Position numbers and translations under genes: made by a program
Part shown: positions 1-8,088 of the stretch, one piece after another
Layout of the letters: the number at the start of each line of letters is the position of its first letter
How positions within the stretch are numbered: the first letter of the stretch is position 1
Assembly: GCA_964395765.1 (NCBI GenBank)
Contig: CAYNCU010000020.1
Location: 1 to 28,386 of the forward strand
Direction: 5' to 3'
From: DATDPY01 sp964395765
GTDB taxonomy: Bacteria; Bacteroidota; Bacteroidia; Cytophagales; Cyclobacteriaceae
Length of the DNA stretch: 28,386 nucleotides
Notes under the pieces: generated by a model
Told to the model about the DNA's origin: nothing
Databases searched by the model: none
The model's input: only the letters and a program-made list of their open reading frames with translations

Positions 1-152
1 ATTATGTTTTTTTTGATTTTTTCGATGAATAAAAAAAACCTGTCTTTTCCTATACTTTTTTTCAATTATCTTCCAATGGAATTGTATCCATTTCAACAGA
101 AAGTAATAAAAACCAAACCAGCTGCCTTTACCCGCAAAACCATAAATCCCGT

Positions 153-1064
153 TCAGGAATGCTTCATTCCTTCCTTAACCGGGAACAGGTGCAGGATATA
201 CGGAAAAATGGCATTCATACTTTCCTCCACCCCTTTTGAAGAACCGGGAAGTGTAATGACGAGGGTATTTTTTATAATGCCTGCTATGCCCCTCGACAAC
301 ATGGCATATGGCGTGCGTTCCTGTCCGTAATTCCTGGCGGCTTCCATGATCCCGGGAATTTCACGATCCAATAACGGGGTTATGGCATCCGGAGTAACAT
401 CTCTGGAGGATAGCCCTGTTCCACCTGTGAATATCACAAGGTCGAAATTTTCCTTGCTTAAGAACAAAACTTTTTCTTCAATCGCTTTGCGGTCATCGGG
501 AAGGATTTCATAACCGGAAACCGAACAATCGTATTCCTTTAATACATCGATAATTATTTTCCCCGATTTATCGTCACTGGTTTTTGCCGATACGCTGTCC
601 GAACAGACCACCACAGCACATTTTAAATTATTGCCCGATATTTTTCTATAATCCGATTTCCCGCCTTTCTTCTGTTGCAGGCGGATGGAGGTGATCTCAA
701 TTTGCTTGTCGATCGGTTTAAGCATATCGTAAATCGTCAGGCAGGTAACGGCGGCACCGTGCATAGCTTCCACCTCAACCCCTGTCCGGTAAATGGCATG
801 CACTTCAACGGTCACCTGGATTTCCAGGTTATCAATCTTATGCTGAATGGAAGTAAATTCAATCGGGATCGGATGGCAATCGGGAATTGCCTGCGGCGTA
901 TGCTTTACCGCCAGCAGACCGGCTGCCCGGGAAAATTCGAATACGTCGCCCTTGGGTACCTGTTTATTCACAACGGCATCAATGGTTTCCTGCCGGGAAA
1001 CCTTAACCGTGGCAGTGGCTATGGCAATTCTTTTCGTTCTTATCTTGTTCGTAATATCTCTCAT
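153..1064 (-). CDS. moaCB: Bifunctional MoaC-MogA/MoaB molybdenum cofactor protein
   Basis: A 303-aa fusion of two molybdenum cofactor enzymes. Residues about 1-145 are MoaC (cyclic pyranopterin monophosphate synthase, working with MoaA): it starts directly at the conserved MRDITNK..T.R segment and has the IPDCHPIPI motif and the YDMLKPIDK catalytic-lysine region followed by QKKGGKS. Residues about 147-300 are a MoaB/MogA domain (molybdopterin adenylyltransferase) with GGTGLSSRDVTPDAI and LPGSSKGVEE. The MoaC part lacks the dozen or so residues that usually precede this point. The ATG lies 3 bases after the moaE stop, so it is the last gene of a moaD-moeB-rhodanese-moaE-moaCB operon. Both domains keep their motifs, so the protein is probably bifunctional. 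MoaCB fusions are known in other bacteria. Confidence 0.93.
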   Translation of the reverse strand: MRDITNKIRTKRIAIATATVKVSRQETIDAVVNKQVPKGDVFEFSRAAGLLAVKHTPQAIPDCHPIPIEFTSIQHKIDNLEIQVTVEVHAIYRTGVEVEAMHGAAVTCLTIYDMLKPIDKQIEITSIRLQQKKGGKSDYRKISGNNLKCAVVVCSDSVSAKTSDDKSGKIIIDVLKEYDCSVSGYEILPDDRKAIEEKVLFLSKENFDLVIFTGGTGLSSRDVTPDAITPLLDREIPGIMEAARNYGQERTPYAMLSRGIAGIIKNTLVITLPGSSKGVEESMNAIFPYILHLFPVKEGMKHS

Positions 1065-1067
1065 GGG

Positions 1068-1517
1068 TCATTTATTTTCTTTCCATTGATGCGATTCATC
1101 CTCGAATATTTCCTTCCCCCATACCGGTAATTCCGATTTTATACGGTTCACCGTTTCCTGGCAGGCTTCAATGGCATTCTTCCTGTGTTCCGAAGAAGTA
1201 AAAACAAACAAACTGATCTCGCCGGCCTCCACCCTTCCCAGGCTGTGGTAAACATGCATACAATGCAAAGGATATTTTTTAAAAATCTCTTCCCGGATCA
1301 CATGCATTTTCTCAAGGGCCATTTCCTCATACGCCGTATAGTCAATGGCTTTCACCTTTTTCCCATCGATGAGATCGCTGCGAACCTGGCCCAGGAAAAT
1401 GTTATGAGCGCCGATACCGGTTTTTTCGCTATGACCGGCAATGTTTTGGGCTATAAATTCCGGCTTGACGGCTCCCTGAACAAAAATATTTTTAGGTTTC
1501 TTGTGTTCCATCGCCAA
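1068..1517 (-). CDS. moaE: Molybdopterin synthase catalytic subunit MoaE
   Basis: Large subunit of molybdopterin synthase, which converts cyclic pyranopterin to molybdopterin using thiocarboxylated MoaD. The 149-aa length is normal for the family. Visible motifs are GAHNIFLGQVR near residue 37, the HSLGRVEAGE segment and the ELPVWGKEIFED stretch carrying the conserved active-site lysine. Two in-frame Met codons at residues 1 and 3 leave the exact start uncertain by six bases. It sits 22 bases after the rhodanese gene and 3 bases before moaCB, consistent with one transcript. Confidence 0.93.
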   Translation of the reverse strand: MAMEHKKPKNIFVQGAVKPEFIAQNIAGHSEKTGIGAHNIFLGQVRSDLIDGKKVKAIDYTAYEEMALEKMHVIREEIFKKYPLHCMHVYHSLGRVEAGEISLFVFTSSEHRKNAIEACQETVNRIKSELPVWGKEIFEDESHQWKENK

Positions 1518-1539
1518 ATGAATTATCTGTACTCCCGGT

Positions 1540-1833
1540 TTACCCTTTATTTAAATATTGCTTTTCCCGGTTTATTATTCCTTCCTGCAAGCTGTATATT
1601 TTTTTTGAATTACCGAAGATATCCTTCAGAATATCCACACCCAAAAGGCTTCTTTGCCCGGACCGGCAAAATAAAATTACTGTATTTCCATTGATCTTCG
1701 CACTACTTTCCCCGAGTTTTCCAAGAGGCAGGGCAATGGATCCGAACTGCTTTACCTCCGGCAGCTCACCTTCTTCCCTGACGTCGATAATTTCAGCTTC
1801 CCCCGACCCTACCCAACGATCAAATTCGTCCAC
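1540..1833 (-). CDS. Single-domain rhodanese-like protein (GTG start), overlapping moeB
   Basis: A 97-aa rhodanese domain with a six-residue active-site loop CRSGQRS (Cys56) after an IIDVRE strand, typical of persulfide-carrying sulfurtransferases. It probably feeds sulfur to MoaD, as the rhodanese domain of MoeB-rhodanese fusions (eukaryotic MOCS3) does. The start is a GTG inside the 3' end of moeB, with an AAAGGAAA purine run about 7 bases upstream. The 25-base overlap is in a different frame. Codons upstream of the GTG in this frame would read K-E-I-S before a TGA. EIS(V) is the usual opening of such domains, so the protein looks like the separated C-terminal half of a former fusion. It lacks the Trp often seen near the end of the domain. 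Confidence 0.85.
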   Translation of the reverse strand: MDEFDRWVGSGEAEIIDVREEGELPEVKQFGSIALPLGKLGESSAKINGNTVILFCRSGQRSLLGVDILKDIFGNSKKIYSLQEGIINREKQYLNKG

Positions 1834-2675
1834 ACTGATTTCCTTTCATCCGTTATGTGGGATGAGCAAAGCCATTCGTAATCCGTTTGTCGGAATGTTT
1901 CCTCATTTCCGGGTATCAACAATGCAGTAACCGGCAAAGGATTTATTGAAACTTCATAAAATTGATTATTCAGGGCATTGCAGGTAAGTAATTTATTGCA
2001 CAGCGATTCCCCGGTACCCGTGATCAGTTTTATGGTTTCATTGGCCATCATGTTTCCGATAATTCCCGTTAAAACCCCCGGCACACCGGCTTCTGCACAA
2101 TTAAATACTTCGTTATCACCGGGCGGGTCCGGAAAAAGGTCACTATAATTTACGGGAATTGTATTCTTATCTTTTTTTCCTGAAAATACGGCCAGATGTC
2201 CTTCATATTGAGAAACAGCTCCGAATACCAATGACTTGTTTAATAAAACGCATGCATCATTTACCCTATAGCGCGTTGCAAAATTATCCGATCCGTCAAC
2301 GATCACATCATACCGATTTAAAAGCTCAAGGACATTATGCCGGGTCAGCCTTTCAGAATAGAATGCAATATTAATGTCCGGGTTTAATTCTTTCAGATGC
2401 CGTGCGGCCGTTTCCGCCTTGGGATGGCCGACATCGGCACTTTTATAAAGGATTTGCCTGTGAAGATTGGATAACAGGATCACATCATCATCAATAATAC
2501 CCACCGTTCCCGTGCTCGCGGCGACAAGACATAACAGGGCCGGGCATCCCATACCGCCGGCACCTATCACCAGCACCTTTGCGTTGAATAATTTCTTTTG
2601 GGCATTTTCGCCGAATCCTTTCAGGATGACCTGGCGCTGGTACCTGTCGGAATCTATATTACCTGTTTCAGCCAT
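1809..2675 (-). CDS. moeB: MoeB/ThiF-family E1-like adenylyltransferase lacking Zn cysteines
   Basis: A 288-aa E1-like enzyme expected to adenylate the C-terminal Gly-Gly of MoaD. It has the nucleotide loop GAGGMGCP (38-45), the acidic IIDDDVI strand, NLHRQ (70-74), VDGSDNFATRY with the catalytic-type Asp130, and NCAEAGVPGVL (Cys193). The zinc-binding CxxC pairs of classical MoeB are replaced: the CYRCLFP-like motif reads VNYSDLFP (Asn176, Asp179) and the CPVC-like motif reads LPVT (Leu247, Thr250). The C-terminus contains TDYEWLC, which resembles the linker that leads into a rhodanese domain in fused homologs. Its ATG overlaps the moaD stop in a TAATG. A ThiF or HesA role is possible, but the neighbours favour MoeB. 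Confidence 0.88.
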   Translation of the reverse strand: MAETGNIDSDRYQRQVILKGFGENAQKKLFNAKVLVIGAGGMGCPALLCLVAASTGTVGIIDDDVILLSNLHRQILYKSADVGHPKAETAARHLKELNPDINIAFYSERLTRHNVLELLNRYDVIVDGSDNFATRYRVNDACVLLNKSLVFGAVSQYEGHLAVFSGKKDKNTIPVNYSDLFPDPPGDNEVFNCAEAGVPGVLTGIIGNMMANETIKLITGTGESLCNKLLTCNALNNQFYEVSINPLPVTALLIPGNEETFRQTDYEWLCSSHITDERKSVWTNLIVG

Positions 2676-2908
2676 TATCCTCCGGAAAAAGGGGGTAAAA
2701 GGGCAACCGTAGAATTATTCTCCAACCTGGTATTTTCACTTACAATATTCTTATTCACCGCAATTGCATACCTGATATTTTTCAAACCCGGGTACTGGTT
2801 CCTGAGGTATGTTTCCAGCTGATTCGTATCCATCATGTCGGAAACTGTTAGGTTTCCCTGATTCGTTATTTCCGCGAGGTGACCGAATATCAATACATTG
2901 ATTGTCAT
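2675..2908 (-). CDS. moaD: Molybdopterin synthase sulfur carrier MoaD
   Basis: A 77-aa ubiquitin-fold sulfur carrier ending in the diagnostic LLPPFSGG. The terminal Gly-Gly is adenylated by MoeB and thiocarboxylated before donating sulfur to the MoaE-bound pterin. Length and the NVLIFGHLAEIT opening fit MoaD rather than ThiS. It is the first gene of the distal half of the locus, preceded by a 248-base gap from moeA, and shares one base with the moeB start. Confidence 0.93.
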   Translation of the reverse strand: MTINVLIFGHLAEITNQGNLTVSDMMDTNQLETYLRNQYPGLKNIRYAIAVNKNIVSENTRLENNSTVALLPPFSGG

Positions 2909-3050
2909 TATTGAAATGAGAAATTATTATTAATAACTGATGTACCTTATCGACGAAGTAACATAATGACTATGTGGTTTCATGATATTGTGTTTTTGCA
3001 ACCATTAAGACCGGAATTAATGCCGCCGGGGCACTTCAATAACTTCAGGT

Positions 3051-3070
3051 CAAAGTTGCGCAAAGTAAAG
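3051..3070 (-). promoter_or_regulatory. Possible promoter/tandem-repeat region upstream of moaD
   Basis: In the 248-base gap between moeA and moaD the hexamer CAAAGT occurs twice with a period of exactly 10 bases (3051 and 3061). On the minus strand this gives CTTTACTTTGCGCAACTTTG, two one-mismatch versions of the Bacteroidota -7 box TAnnTTTG, about 145 bases upstream of moaD. No convincing -33 element, Moco riboswitch or terminator was recognised in the rest of the gap. It may be an internal promoter or a regulator site. Confidence 0.3.
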
Positions 3071-3156
3071 GAAAAACATCATCAATAAATTTACTAAATC
3101 ATATTAATTTCATTGAAACGCAATTTGGATTTCTGATCCCATCCTTTAAAATATTT

Positions 3157-4341
3157 CTACAGCGGAAGAATATGAACTTCCACTTCGTCCCCTTTATTAT
3201 AAGCGTCAACACCTTCGTCCATTTTTATCAGGCAGTTGGCTTTGGCATAGGAGCGCATCCGGAACGATTCCTGGGCAGACAATGGGGTAACATATTCGTC
3301 TTCCATCAAACCTTTCAGGAAAAACGTAAGGTCCGGATTTTTTTTATAATCGGTCTTCAACCGGCGCCGGGTAATACCGACAATATTTTCCGTCGCGGAC
3401 ATAACTTCTATGGCGGGGATTACATATTCATAAAAGCTGGTGAGTACGGAGGATGGATTGCCGGGCAGGCCGAAAACGAGGGACTTTTCATTCTTGCCGA
3501 AATACAACGGCTTTCCCGGTTTCTGTTTTACCCGGTGGAAAATTTTTGATATTCCACAAGTAGTTAATGACCGTAACACAAAATCATAATCGCCAACGCT
3601 TATCCCCCCGGCAATTAAAATCAGGTCACTTATTTGTAATTCCTGTTTTAATATTTCAATCATTTCTTCAGGATCATCTTTTGCATGACGCGACCTGATA
3701 TTGTCAATATGAATACTATGCAAGGCTGCTTTCAGTGCATAGGAATTGGATTCAAACACCTGACCCCGTTGTAAGGAACTTCCCGGTGATTGAAGTTCAT
3801 CGCCGGTAACGATTATACTTACTGAAGGTTTCGGGTAAACTGACACTCCTTTCTGACCGATCCCCGCCAGAAAGCCGACAGCCGCCGGTGTTAACCGGCT
3901 ATTCTTTTCCAGGGCCAGCTCGCCTTTCTTAATTTCAGAGGCCACTGCCCTGACATTACTTCCTGCCTTTAGTGCTTTATCATTAATTGATAATTCGTCA
4001 TTTTCCACACTTACCTTTTCCTGCATAACAACCGTATCAGCGCCATCGGGAAGTGCTGCCCCGGTAAATATCCGTACTGCCTGATTTGCTGAAATTGTTA
4101 GTGGACCGGCGCTTCCGGCCGGAATCTCTCCTCGAACCAGCAGTTTCCCATTTTTTTCCCAATCGGAAAACAAAAAAGCATACCCATCCATGGAAGATTG
4201 ACGGAAGGCGGGGATATCGAATTGCGCTTTAACCTCTTCGGCAAGCGAAAGGTTAAAGGCTTGTTCAAGCAGCACTTTTACTGGTGAAAGAACACGTGAA
4301 TTTTTTTTTACTAAGGAAAGGGCCTCCCGGACTGAAATCAT
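3157..4341 (-). CDS. moeA: Molybdopterin molybdenumtransferase MoeA
   Basis: A 394-aa protein with the normal MoeA domain order. It has an N-terminal segment with IPAFRQSSMDGYA, an EIPAGSAGP beta domain with FTGAALPDGADTVVMQE, the MPT-binding domain with IIVTGDEL, GGISVGDYDFV and FGLPGNPSSVLTSFYEYV, and a C-terminal beta domain ending at GDEVEVHILPL. MoeA inserts molybdate into adenylated molybdopterin. It starts 17 bases after the moaA stop, so the two are probably co-transcribed. No odd features seen. Confidence 0.95.
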   Translation of the reverse strand: MISVREALSLVKKNSRVLSPVKVLLEQAFNLSLAEEVKAQFDIPAFRQSSMDGYAFLFSDWEKNGKLLVRGEIPAGSAGPLTISANQAVRIFTGAALPDGADTVVMQEKVSVENDELSINDKALKAGSNVRAVASEIKKGELALEKNSRLTPAAVGFLAGIGQKGVSVYPKPSVSIIVTGDELQSPGSSLQRGQVFESNSYALKAALHSIHIDNIRSRHAKDDPEEMIEILKQELQISDLILIAGGISVGDYDFVLRSLTTCGISKIFHRVKQKPGKPLYFGKNEKSLVFGLPGNPSSVLTSFYEYVIPAIEVMSATENIVGITRRRLKTDYKKNPDLTFFLKGLMEDEYVTPLSAQESFRMRSYAKANCLIKMDEGVDAYNKGDEVEVHILPL

Positions 4342-4358
4342 GCTGAAAATATTTTAGT

Positions 4359-5339
4359 CTAACCCCCGATAGTGATCATACTCCTGTTTTTAATCGTAGC
4401 GGCATCCAGTTTTTCATAATGGTTATCAAACTGACCGCCCAGCATTTCAGCCTTGCCACTTATACATTGCCGGATCAACGGCACAACGTCTTCACCATTC
4501 CTTAAGGCAGAAAGCAGGTTAATTTCCTGTTTGGAAAAAAGGCAGTTTTTCATTTTACCGTCGGCCGTAAGGCGCATCCGGTTACAATTACCGCAAAATG
4601 GTGCGCTCATAGTACTGATCACTGCAAAAGTGCCGGCATGTCCCGGAATGGAATATTTTTTGGCGGTTGCATGAACATCGTTCTTAAGGGGAGTGAATGA
4701 ATACTTATCCTCAATGACGCTCAGCATCTCCTTCCATGTAAATACCTGGTTCGGAGTCCAGCGATTACCGCTGAAGGGCATGAATTCTATAAACCTTACA
4801 TGAACGGGGTTATCCTTTGTCCAATCGACAAAATCCAGGATCTCACTGTCATTGAATTCTTTCATGACCACAACATTCACTTTCACATGAATGCCTGCTT
4901 CAATCATTTTAAATATATTATTATAAACGAGCTGAAACTGGTCACGCCGTGTGACATATTGAAATTTTTCCGGATGGAGTGTATCCAGACTAATATTTAT
5001 TGATTTTACACCGGATTCTTTCAGCAGGTCAATGTATTCATGCACACGGGTTCCGTTGGATGTGAGGGTAAGGGTAACGGGTAATTTTGACAGGGCGCGG
5101 ATGATCACGCCGGCATCTTTTCTGACCAAAGGTTCTCCCCCCGTCAGTCTGATTTTCCTGACGCCCAATTCCACAAAAGTTTTAGCCAGGGATTCGATTT
5201 CCCCGGCCTGCATAAGTTTTGAAGAAGGGGTGAATATATAATTCTCTTCAGGCATGCAATAAAAGCAGCGAAGGTTGCAGTTTTCAGTAAGTGAAATCCG
5301 CAGATAATCATGAACCCGGTTAAAATTATCTTTAATCAA
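4359..5339 (-). CDS. moaA: GTP 3',8-cyclase MoaA (radical SAM), TTG start
   Basis: Radical SAM enzyme that starts cofactor synthesis by converting GTP to 3',8-cyclo-GTP. The 326-aa sequence has the CxxxCxxC cluster (Cys21, 25, 28), RLTGGEPLVRKD, the C-terminal second cluster motif C249-x2-C252-x13-C266 (CGNCNRMRLTADGKMKNC), and the C-terminal Gly-Gly (ITIGG) needed for activity in the family. The start must be TTG: residues MIKDNFNRVHDYLRISLT align with the usual MoaA N-terminus, there is no Met before residue 29, and an in-frame stop lies five codons upstream. It is the first gene of the Moco locus. Confidence 0.95.
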   Translation of the reverse strand: MIKDNFNRVHDYLRISLTENCNLRCFYCMPEENYIFTPSSKLMQAGEIESLAKTFVELGVRKIRLTGGEPLVRKDAGVIIRALSKLPVTLTLTSNGTRVHEYIDLLKESGVKSINISLDTLHPEKFQYVTRRDQFQLVYNNIFKMIEAGIHVKVNVVVMKEFNDSEILDFVDWTKDNPVHVRFIEFMPFSGNRWTPNQVFTWKEMLSVIEDKYSFTPLKNDVHATAKKYSIPGHAGTFAVISTMSAPFCGNCNRMRLTADGKMKNCLFSKQEINLLSALRNGEDVVPLIRQCISGKAEMLGGQFDNHYEKLDAATIKNRSMITIGG

Positions 5340-5376
5340 TGGAGCCGGCTTTTAATGTTTTATAAAACGTTGATAA

Positions 5377-5384
5377 CAAACATA
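5377..5384 (-). promoter_or_regulatory. Candidate -7 box for moaA
   Basis: On the minus strand TATGTTTG matches the Bacteroidota -7 consensus TAnnTTTG exactly, 37 bases upstream of the moaA TTG. No clear TTTG -33 element lies about 19 bases further upstream. Confidence 0.45.
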
Positions 5385-5429
5385 ATAACAATATAATGGA
5401 TTAGGATGTTAATCAATTGGTTTTTTAAG

Positions 5430-5477
5430 AGAGAAAATAAATAAATAAGCCTGTCCGCCCAAAATCAGCGAACAGGC
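5430..5477 (-). terminator. Rho-independent-type terminator after bglX
   Basis: Inverted arms at 5449-5458 and 5468-5477 pair over 10 bp with one G-U and a 9-base loop. On the minus strand the hairpin is followed by a T-rich tail (TTATTTATTTATTTT). It lies about 70 bases past the bglX stop and would insulate bglX from moaA. There is no T tract on the plus-strand side. Confidence 0.7.
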
Positions 5478-5549
5478 CAACCTACGATTTAACCAACCTC
5501 GATGGGACCCCGTTGCAGATCAACTGAAACGGAATCACTCCATCCCTAT

Positions 5550-7997
5550 TTATTCTACTTTATTTTTGCCGTCGAATTCTGCAAATTCGCGATGCGGCCG
5601 TAAAGCATTGGAAACTTTTTTAACCACCAGGTTATTCGCCAGGTTAAAGGTGTCTTTCAATTTAATATCTATTGATGATGCCCCGATCATTACAGTATAG
5701 GTCCCTGCTGCCGCTACAAAAGACGAACTTGTCGTATCGAAGGAAGACAGGTCACGACCGGTAATGGTAAAAGTAAGGGTCTGGGATTTGCCGGGTTTCA
5801 ACAGATCCGTTTTTGCAAATCCTTTTAATTCCTCTGCCGGCTTGTCGAGGTTTCCGGAAGGCGCATGCAGATACAGTTCCACTACTTCCTTGCCCGCTGC
5901 CTTACCGGTATTCTTTATATCCACCGTTACCGTTATTTCGTTATTAAAATCCTTTGAACTCAGTTTCAGGTTGCTGTAAGTAAAATTCGTATACGACATT
6001 CCATAACCGAATTCATAGGAAACAGGAACGTTGTAGGTGTCGTAATACCGGTAACCGACGTAAATTCCATCATGATAAATTGCTTCTGCCGGGGTACGAT
6101 GCATGAAAGAGAATCGTCCGGTATCTTTCGGCGCCATGGGGTTAATGAGTTCATAACCCGGGAAGAAATCGGAGGAAGGAACATCATCATAGGAAACCGG
6201 GAATGTAACAGCGAGTTTACCCGACGGGTCTACCTTACCACTCAGCACATCGGTAATGGAATTTCCGGCTTCCTGTCCGGGCTGCCAGGCCAAAAGGATA
6301 GCATCCGGAATATTTTTCCAGCTTGCGGTTTCAATTACACCACCGATATTGAGAATAACAACAACCTTTTTTCCCTTGGCATGAAAAGCATCCGTTACCG
6401 TTTTCATCATATCCTTTTCCTTATCGGATAAGTTAAAATCATTTTCCACTTTGCGGTCGGCACCTTCGCCTGAATTCCTGCCGATAGTAATGAGGGCAAT
6501 GTCATTCTGATCAGCCATTTTATTAGCCAGATCGCCGGTAATTTCCATCTCAGGTATCGGCTCACGTCGTCTCATGAATGAGAATCTGCCCCTGGGTTGT
6601 TTGGCTGTTTCTTCCTTTACATAATCCGTGTATGATTTCTGCAGGGAAGCATCCAAAGTATAGCCGCCGTTGGCCAGTCCCTGTACAAGATCAATAGTGT
6701 AAGCCTCGTTTACATCGCCGCTTCCGGTACCCCCGGCGATAATGTCATAGGATGTATTTCCGAAAGCCGCAATTTTTTTATCTTTTTTATTCAGGGGAAG
6801 CGCCATATTATCATTTTTCAGCAACACCATTCCTTCAGCGGCTGCGGTCCTGGTGACCTGTGCATGGGCCGTAAGATCAGGTTTATTGGTGAATTTATAA
6901 TCTTTAAAATGCGGGGTTTCAACGATAATATTTAATATGCTTTCAACATTACGGTCGAGGATCTTTTCATCCAGTTTTCCGCTTTTTACTGCCTCCATAA
7001 TCGTTGTTATCTGCCGTGAGGAGCCGGGCATCAGCAAGTCGTTGCCGGCAATCATTTGTGCCACGGGATCAGTTCCTCCGCCCCAGTCCGTCATTACATA
7101 TCCCTTATATCCCCAGTCATCTCTTAGAATTTTTGTTAGCAGGTCCTCACTTTCGGATGTATAGGTACCGTTTATTTTATTATAGCTGGACATGACCGTC
7201 CAGGGCTTTCCCTGTTCTACGGCAATTCTGAAACCCTCAAGGTAAATTTCGCGAAGGGCGCGCTGACTGATAATTTCATTAACCGTATTTCTGTCGGTTT
7301 CCTGGTTATTGGCATCGAAATGCTTAAGTGAGGTGCCTACGCCATCCGATTGAATTCCCCTGATCATGGCTGCTGCCATTTCCCCGGCGACCCGTGGATC
7401 TTCCGAATAATATTCAAAATTTCTACCGCACAACGGGTTTCTTTGAATATTCATTGCAGGGGCCAGAAGAGCATCAGCACCATATTCATGGACTTCGTTT
7501 CCCATAGCCTCGCCGACCTTATAAACAAGGTTGGTATCCCAGGAAGAGGCCAAAAGGGTGGCCACGGGGAAAGCTGTACAGTAATAGGTATTGGGATCGT
7601 TTTCACGTTTCGGGCTTATGCGCATCCCGGCCGGGCCGTCCGTTACCACCATTGTAGGAATACCGAGACGATCAATTTCCGCCGTTCGTCCCGCAGCACC
7701 ATCCACGTAAGGTCTTATTTTTTCCAGCATGGACTTATATACCGGATCCATATTTTCTTCGTTGGTTTCGAATGGGTTTCTCCGGTTTCCAAAAGCCCTT
7801 CTTAAGGAATCGGGAATGTGAAATACCATACCTGTACCCACCACTAACCAGCATTTTTCCTGAAGGGTCATTGCAGCTACAACTTGCTTGACATTGTCTT
7901 TGGTAAGCTTCAGATCCGTGGTCCCGGATCCGGATTGAGCCAATAAAGGGGTCGTTATCAGCAAGGCTGATAACCAAAAAAGGGAAATTTTCTTCAT
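5550..7997 (-). CDS. bglX: Exported GH3 beta-glucosidase (BglX type)
   Basis: Glycoside hydrolase family 3 enzyme of 815 aa, cleaving beta-glycosides, probably in the periplasm. The start is placed at the Met of MKKISLFWLSALLITTPLLAQ, a clear signal peptide. The frame stays open 25 codons further upstream, but that extension puts a hydrophobic stretch before the signal and is probably leader. Motifs in order: VTDGPAGMRI, APAMNIQRNPLCGRNFEYY, SLKHFDANNQETDRN, the nucleophile motif GYVMTDWGG (Asp304), GTGSGDVNEA, NSGEGADR (probable acid/base Glu), WQPGQEAGNSI, GYRYYDT and a C-terminal Fn3-like domain. The motif GRFSFM occurs twice (near residues 470 and 635). It is preceded by the deacetylase gene and followed by a terminator. 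Confidence 0.92.
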   Translation of the reverse strand: MKKISLFWLSALLITTPLLAQSGSGTTDLKLTKDNVKQVVAAMTLQEKCWLVVGTGMVFHIPDSLRRAFGNRRNPFETNEENMDPVYKSMLEKIRPYVDGAAGRTAEIDRLGIPTMVVTDGPAGMRISPKRENDPNTYYCTAFPVATLLASSWDTNLVYKVGEAMGNEVHEYGADALLAPAMNIQRNPLCGRNFEYYSEDPRVAGEMAAAMIRGIQSDGVGTSLKHFDANNQETDRNTVNEIISQRALREIYLEGFRIAVEQGKPWTVMSSYNKINGTYTSESEDLLTKILRDDWGYKGYVMTDWGGGTDPVAQMIAGNDLLMPGSSRQITTIMEAVKSGKLDEKILDRNVESILNIIVETPHFKDYKFTNKPDLTAHAQVTRTAAAEGMVLLKNDNMALPLNKKDKKIAAFGNTSYDIIAGGTGSGDVNEAYTIDLVQGLANGGYTLDASLQKSYTDYVKEETAKQPRGRFSFMRRREPIPEMEITGDLANKMADQNDIALITIGRNSGEGADRKVENDFNLSDKEKDMMKTVTDAFHAKGKKVVVILNIGGVIETASWKNIPDAILLAWQPGQEAGNSITDVLSGKVDPSGKLAVTFPVSYDDVPSSDFFPGYELINPMAPKDTGRFSFMHRTPAEAIYHDGIYVGYRYYDTYNVPVSYEFGYGMSYTNFTYSNLKLSSKDFNNEITVTVDIKNTGKAAGKEVVELYLHAPSGNLDKPAEELKGFAKTDLLKPGKSQTLTFTITGRDLSSFDTTSSSFVAAAGTYTVMIGASSIDIKLKDTFNLANNLVVKKVSNALRPHREFAEFDGKNKVE

Positions 7998-8088
7998 AAG
8001 TAAAAGATTTTTCAGTGTAACAAAAATTATTGCACGAACAATAACAAGAATGTCTATGTTAAAGATATCCATTGATACCTCTTCCCGG

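Noticed and set aside
71..98. Small hairpin AATGGA/TCCATT downstream of moaCB
   Set aside because: Only 6 bp of stem and no T run on the minus strand, so not a convincing terminator. Nothing else was recognised in bases 1-152.
153..1130. Plus-strand frames opposite moaCB
   Set aside because: They are shadows of a clear minus-strand gene, with no recognisable domains.
2909..3156. Moco riboswitch in the moeA-moaD gap
   Set aside because: No extended GC-rich stem array of the Moco RNA type is visible; only weak 4-5 bp hairpins occur.
5528..5535. AACGGAAT octamer downstream of bglX, matching the tilS/ostA repeat and the flavodoxin promoter
   Set aside because: An octamer is expected about once by chance in a window this size and this copy is in a terminator region.
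7998..8072. 25-residue N-terminal extension of BglX
   Set aside because: It would bury the signal peptide behind another hydrophobic stretch. The Met at 7997 gives a standard signal sequence.
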